NCBI GenBank assembly: GCA_035495855.1
Contig: DATJFD010000033.1
Location: 1 to 28,738 of the forward strand
Source of the DNA: JAHFIW01 sp035495855
Lineage (GTDB): Bacteria > Patescibacteriota > Patescibacteriia > SG8-24
Reading direction: 5' to 3'
DNA: 28,738 nt
Shown piece after piece: positions 27,920 through 28,738 of the stretch (the stretch's first letter is position 1; every line of letters begins with the position of its first letter). The translations under genes and the position numbers were made by a program. Below the pieces are notes generated by a model, which worked only from the letters and a program-made list of their open reading frames with translations, did not search any database and had not been told where the DNA came from.

Positions 27920-28738
27920 CTAGTAATCCCGAAGCCTGGCGATGCCCGGGTGCGTCTGGATCTTTTCCAATGCCTTGGCCTCGATCTGGCGGATACGCTC
28001 GCGGGTGACGTCGAATTCCTGGCCGACCTCCTCGAGGGTGTGGCCGACGCCGTCGGTGAGTCCGAAGCGCATTTCGAGGATCTTCTGCTCGCGCGGCGAG
28101 AGGTCCTTGATGACGTCGCGGACGTAGTCGCGCAGCAGCTGGAGGGCGGCGGCGCGGTCCGGGGCGACGTTCTTCACGTCCTCCACGAAGTCCACGAGCG
28201 TCGAATCCTCGTCGTCCTCGCCGACCGAGGTCTCGAGCGAGACGGTGTCCTGCGAGATCTGGATGATGTGGCGGACCTTGTCGATCTCCTCCCCCATCTC
28301 CGAGGCGATCTCCTCCGGCAGCGGCTCGCGGCCGAGGTCCTGGATGAGCTGGCGCTCGACCTGCTGGAAGCGGTTGATGGTCTCGACCATGTGCACCGGG
28401 ATGCGGATGGTGCGCGACTGGTCGGCGAGCGCGCGGGTGATGGCCTGGCGGATCCACCAGGTGGCGTAGGTCGAGAACTTGTAGCCCTTGCGGTACTCGA
28501 ACTTCTTGACCGCGCGGAACAGGCCGATGTTGCCCTCCTGGATGAGGTCGAGGAGCGACAGCGACTTGCCGACGAACTTCTTGGCGATGGACACGACGAG
28601 ACGGAGGTTCGCCTCGATGAGGCGCCTCTCGGCTTCCTTGTCGTTCCGTTCCTTGCGCTTGGCGAGCGCGACCTCCTCCTCGCCGGTGAGCAGCGGGATC
28701 TTGCCGATCTCGCGCAGGTACATCTGGATGGAGTCGGC
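27920..28738 (-). CDS. rpoD: Primary sigma factor RpoD/SigA (N-terminus beyond window)
   Basis: 272 residues are visible, in frame to the window end (ADSIQMYLREIGKIPLLTG). Region 1.2 is followed by region 2 (EANLRLVVSIAKKFVGKSLS, LLDLIQEGNIGLFRAVKKFE, FSTYATWWIRQAITRALADQ, the -10 recognition segment), region 3 (RTIRIPVHMVETINRFQQVE) and region 4 (LSPREQKILEMRFGLTDG, TLEEVGQEFDVTRERIRQIE, the -35 recognition helix). All are close to the consensus for primary sigma factors, fitting the TTGACG/TATnnT promoters seen in the window. Only region 1.1 and upstream sequence are missing. Confidence 0.97.
   Translation of the reverse strand, partial: ADSIQMYLREIGKIPLLTGEEEVALAKRKERNDKEAERRLIEANLRLVVSIAKKFVGKSLSLLDLIQEGNIGLFRAVKKFEYRKGYKFSTYATWWIRQAITRALADQSRTIRIPVHMVETINRFQQVERQLIQDLGREPLPEEIASEMGEEIDKVRHIIQISQDTVSLETSVGEDDEDSTLVDFVEDVKNVAPDRAAALQLLRDYVRDVIKDLSPREQKILEMRFGLTDGVGHTLEEVGQEFDVTRERIRQIEAKALEKIQTHPGIARLRDY

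Overview
The window is GC-rich bacterial DNA with densely packed genes. It most likely belongs to a Candidate Phyla Radiation (Patescibacteria) genome, perhaps of the ABY1 type. The reasons are the exported-protein N-terminal domain containing KRYVFPNEKTYRTWY, the small exported transglycosylase plus peptidoglycan-binding protein, the CxxC-x17-CxxC zinc-ribbon protein, and several lipoproteins with a GAGC lipobox. TGA is used repeatedly as a stop, so the TGA-glycine code is excluded. The phylum is inferred from protein style; no rRNA or ribosomal protein gene is present to prove it.

Layout. 1-2287 (minus): envelope operon of a lytic transglycosylase-like protein, membrane-anchored MsrB and a YHYH-domain protein cut by the window edge. 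2398-3087 (plus): DUF6629-like membrane protein. 3119-5568 (minus): a Ca-binding repeat lipoprotein, a membrane protein with seven DnaJ-type cysteine motifs, and a zinc-ribbon protein. 5663-7821 (minus): four-gene signalling operon (small membrane protein, ArsR-PAS-PAS regulator, diadenylate-cyclase-like protein, four-helix membrane protein). 7926-10020 (minus): second zinc ribbon, DoxX protein, anchored orphan protein. 10108-11521: lipoprotein and SRPBCC protein. 11589-15866 (minus): MarR, two HlyD-type adaptors and a DHA2 drug exporter. 15976-17148 (plus): exported amidase. 17170-19271 (minus): stand-alone sensor plus histidine kinase carrying the same type of sensor. 19390-22135: LRR lipoprotein, MgtC protein, OmdA and DUF1801 proteins, small lipoprotein. 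22177-24527 (minus): hemerythrin, cupin, DUF1761 and a TPR-Arr rifampin ADP-ribosyltransferase beside tRNA-Asn. 24845-27755: S53 protease, DGxHR protein between palindromic repeats, 45-residue membrane protein, CPBP protease. 27920 to the end: RpoD, cut at its N-terminus.

Taken together this is an accessory region devoted to the envelope, redox and drug stress, and sensing, ending beside the housekeeping sigma factor. Promoters fall into two self-consistent types: TTGACG-like -35 with 16-17 bp spacing and a TAnnnT -10, and extended -10 boxes of the form TGnTATnnT. Strong Shine-Dalgarno sites are scarce. The best candidates for new biology are the duplicated sensor next to its kinase, the DAC-like operon, the cysteine-repeat membrane protein, and the DGxHR gene flanked by palindromic repeats. 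No CRISPR, prophage or transposase was seen.
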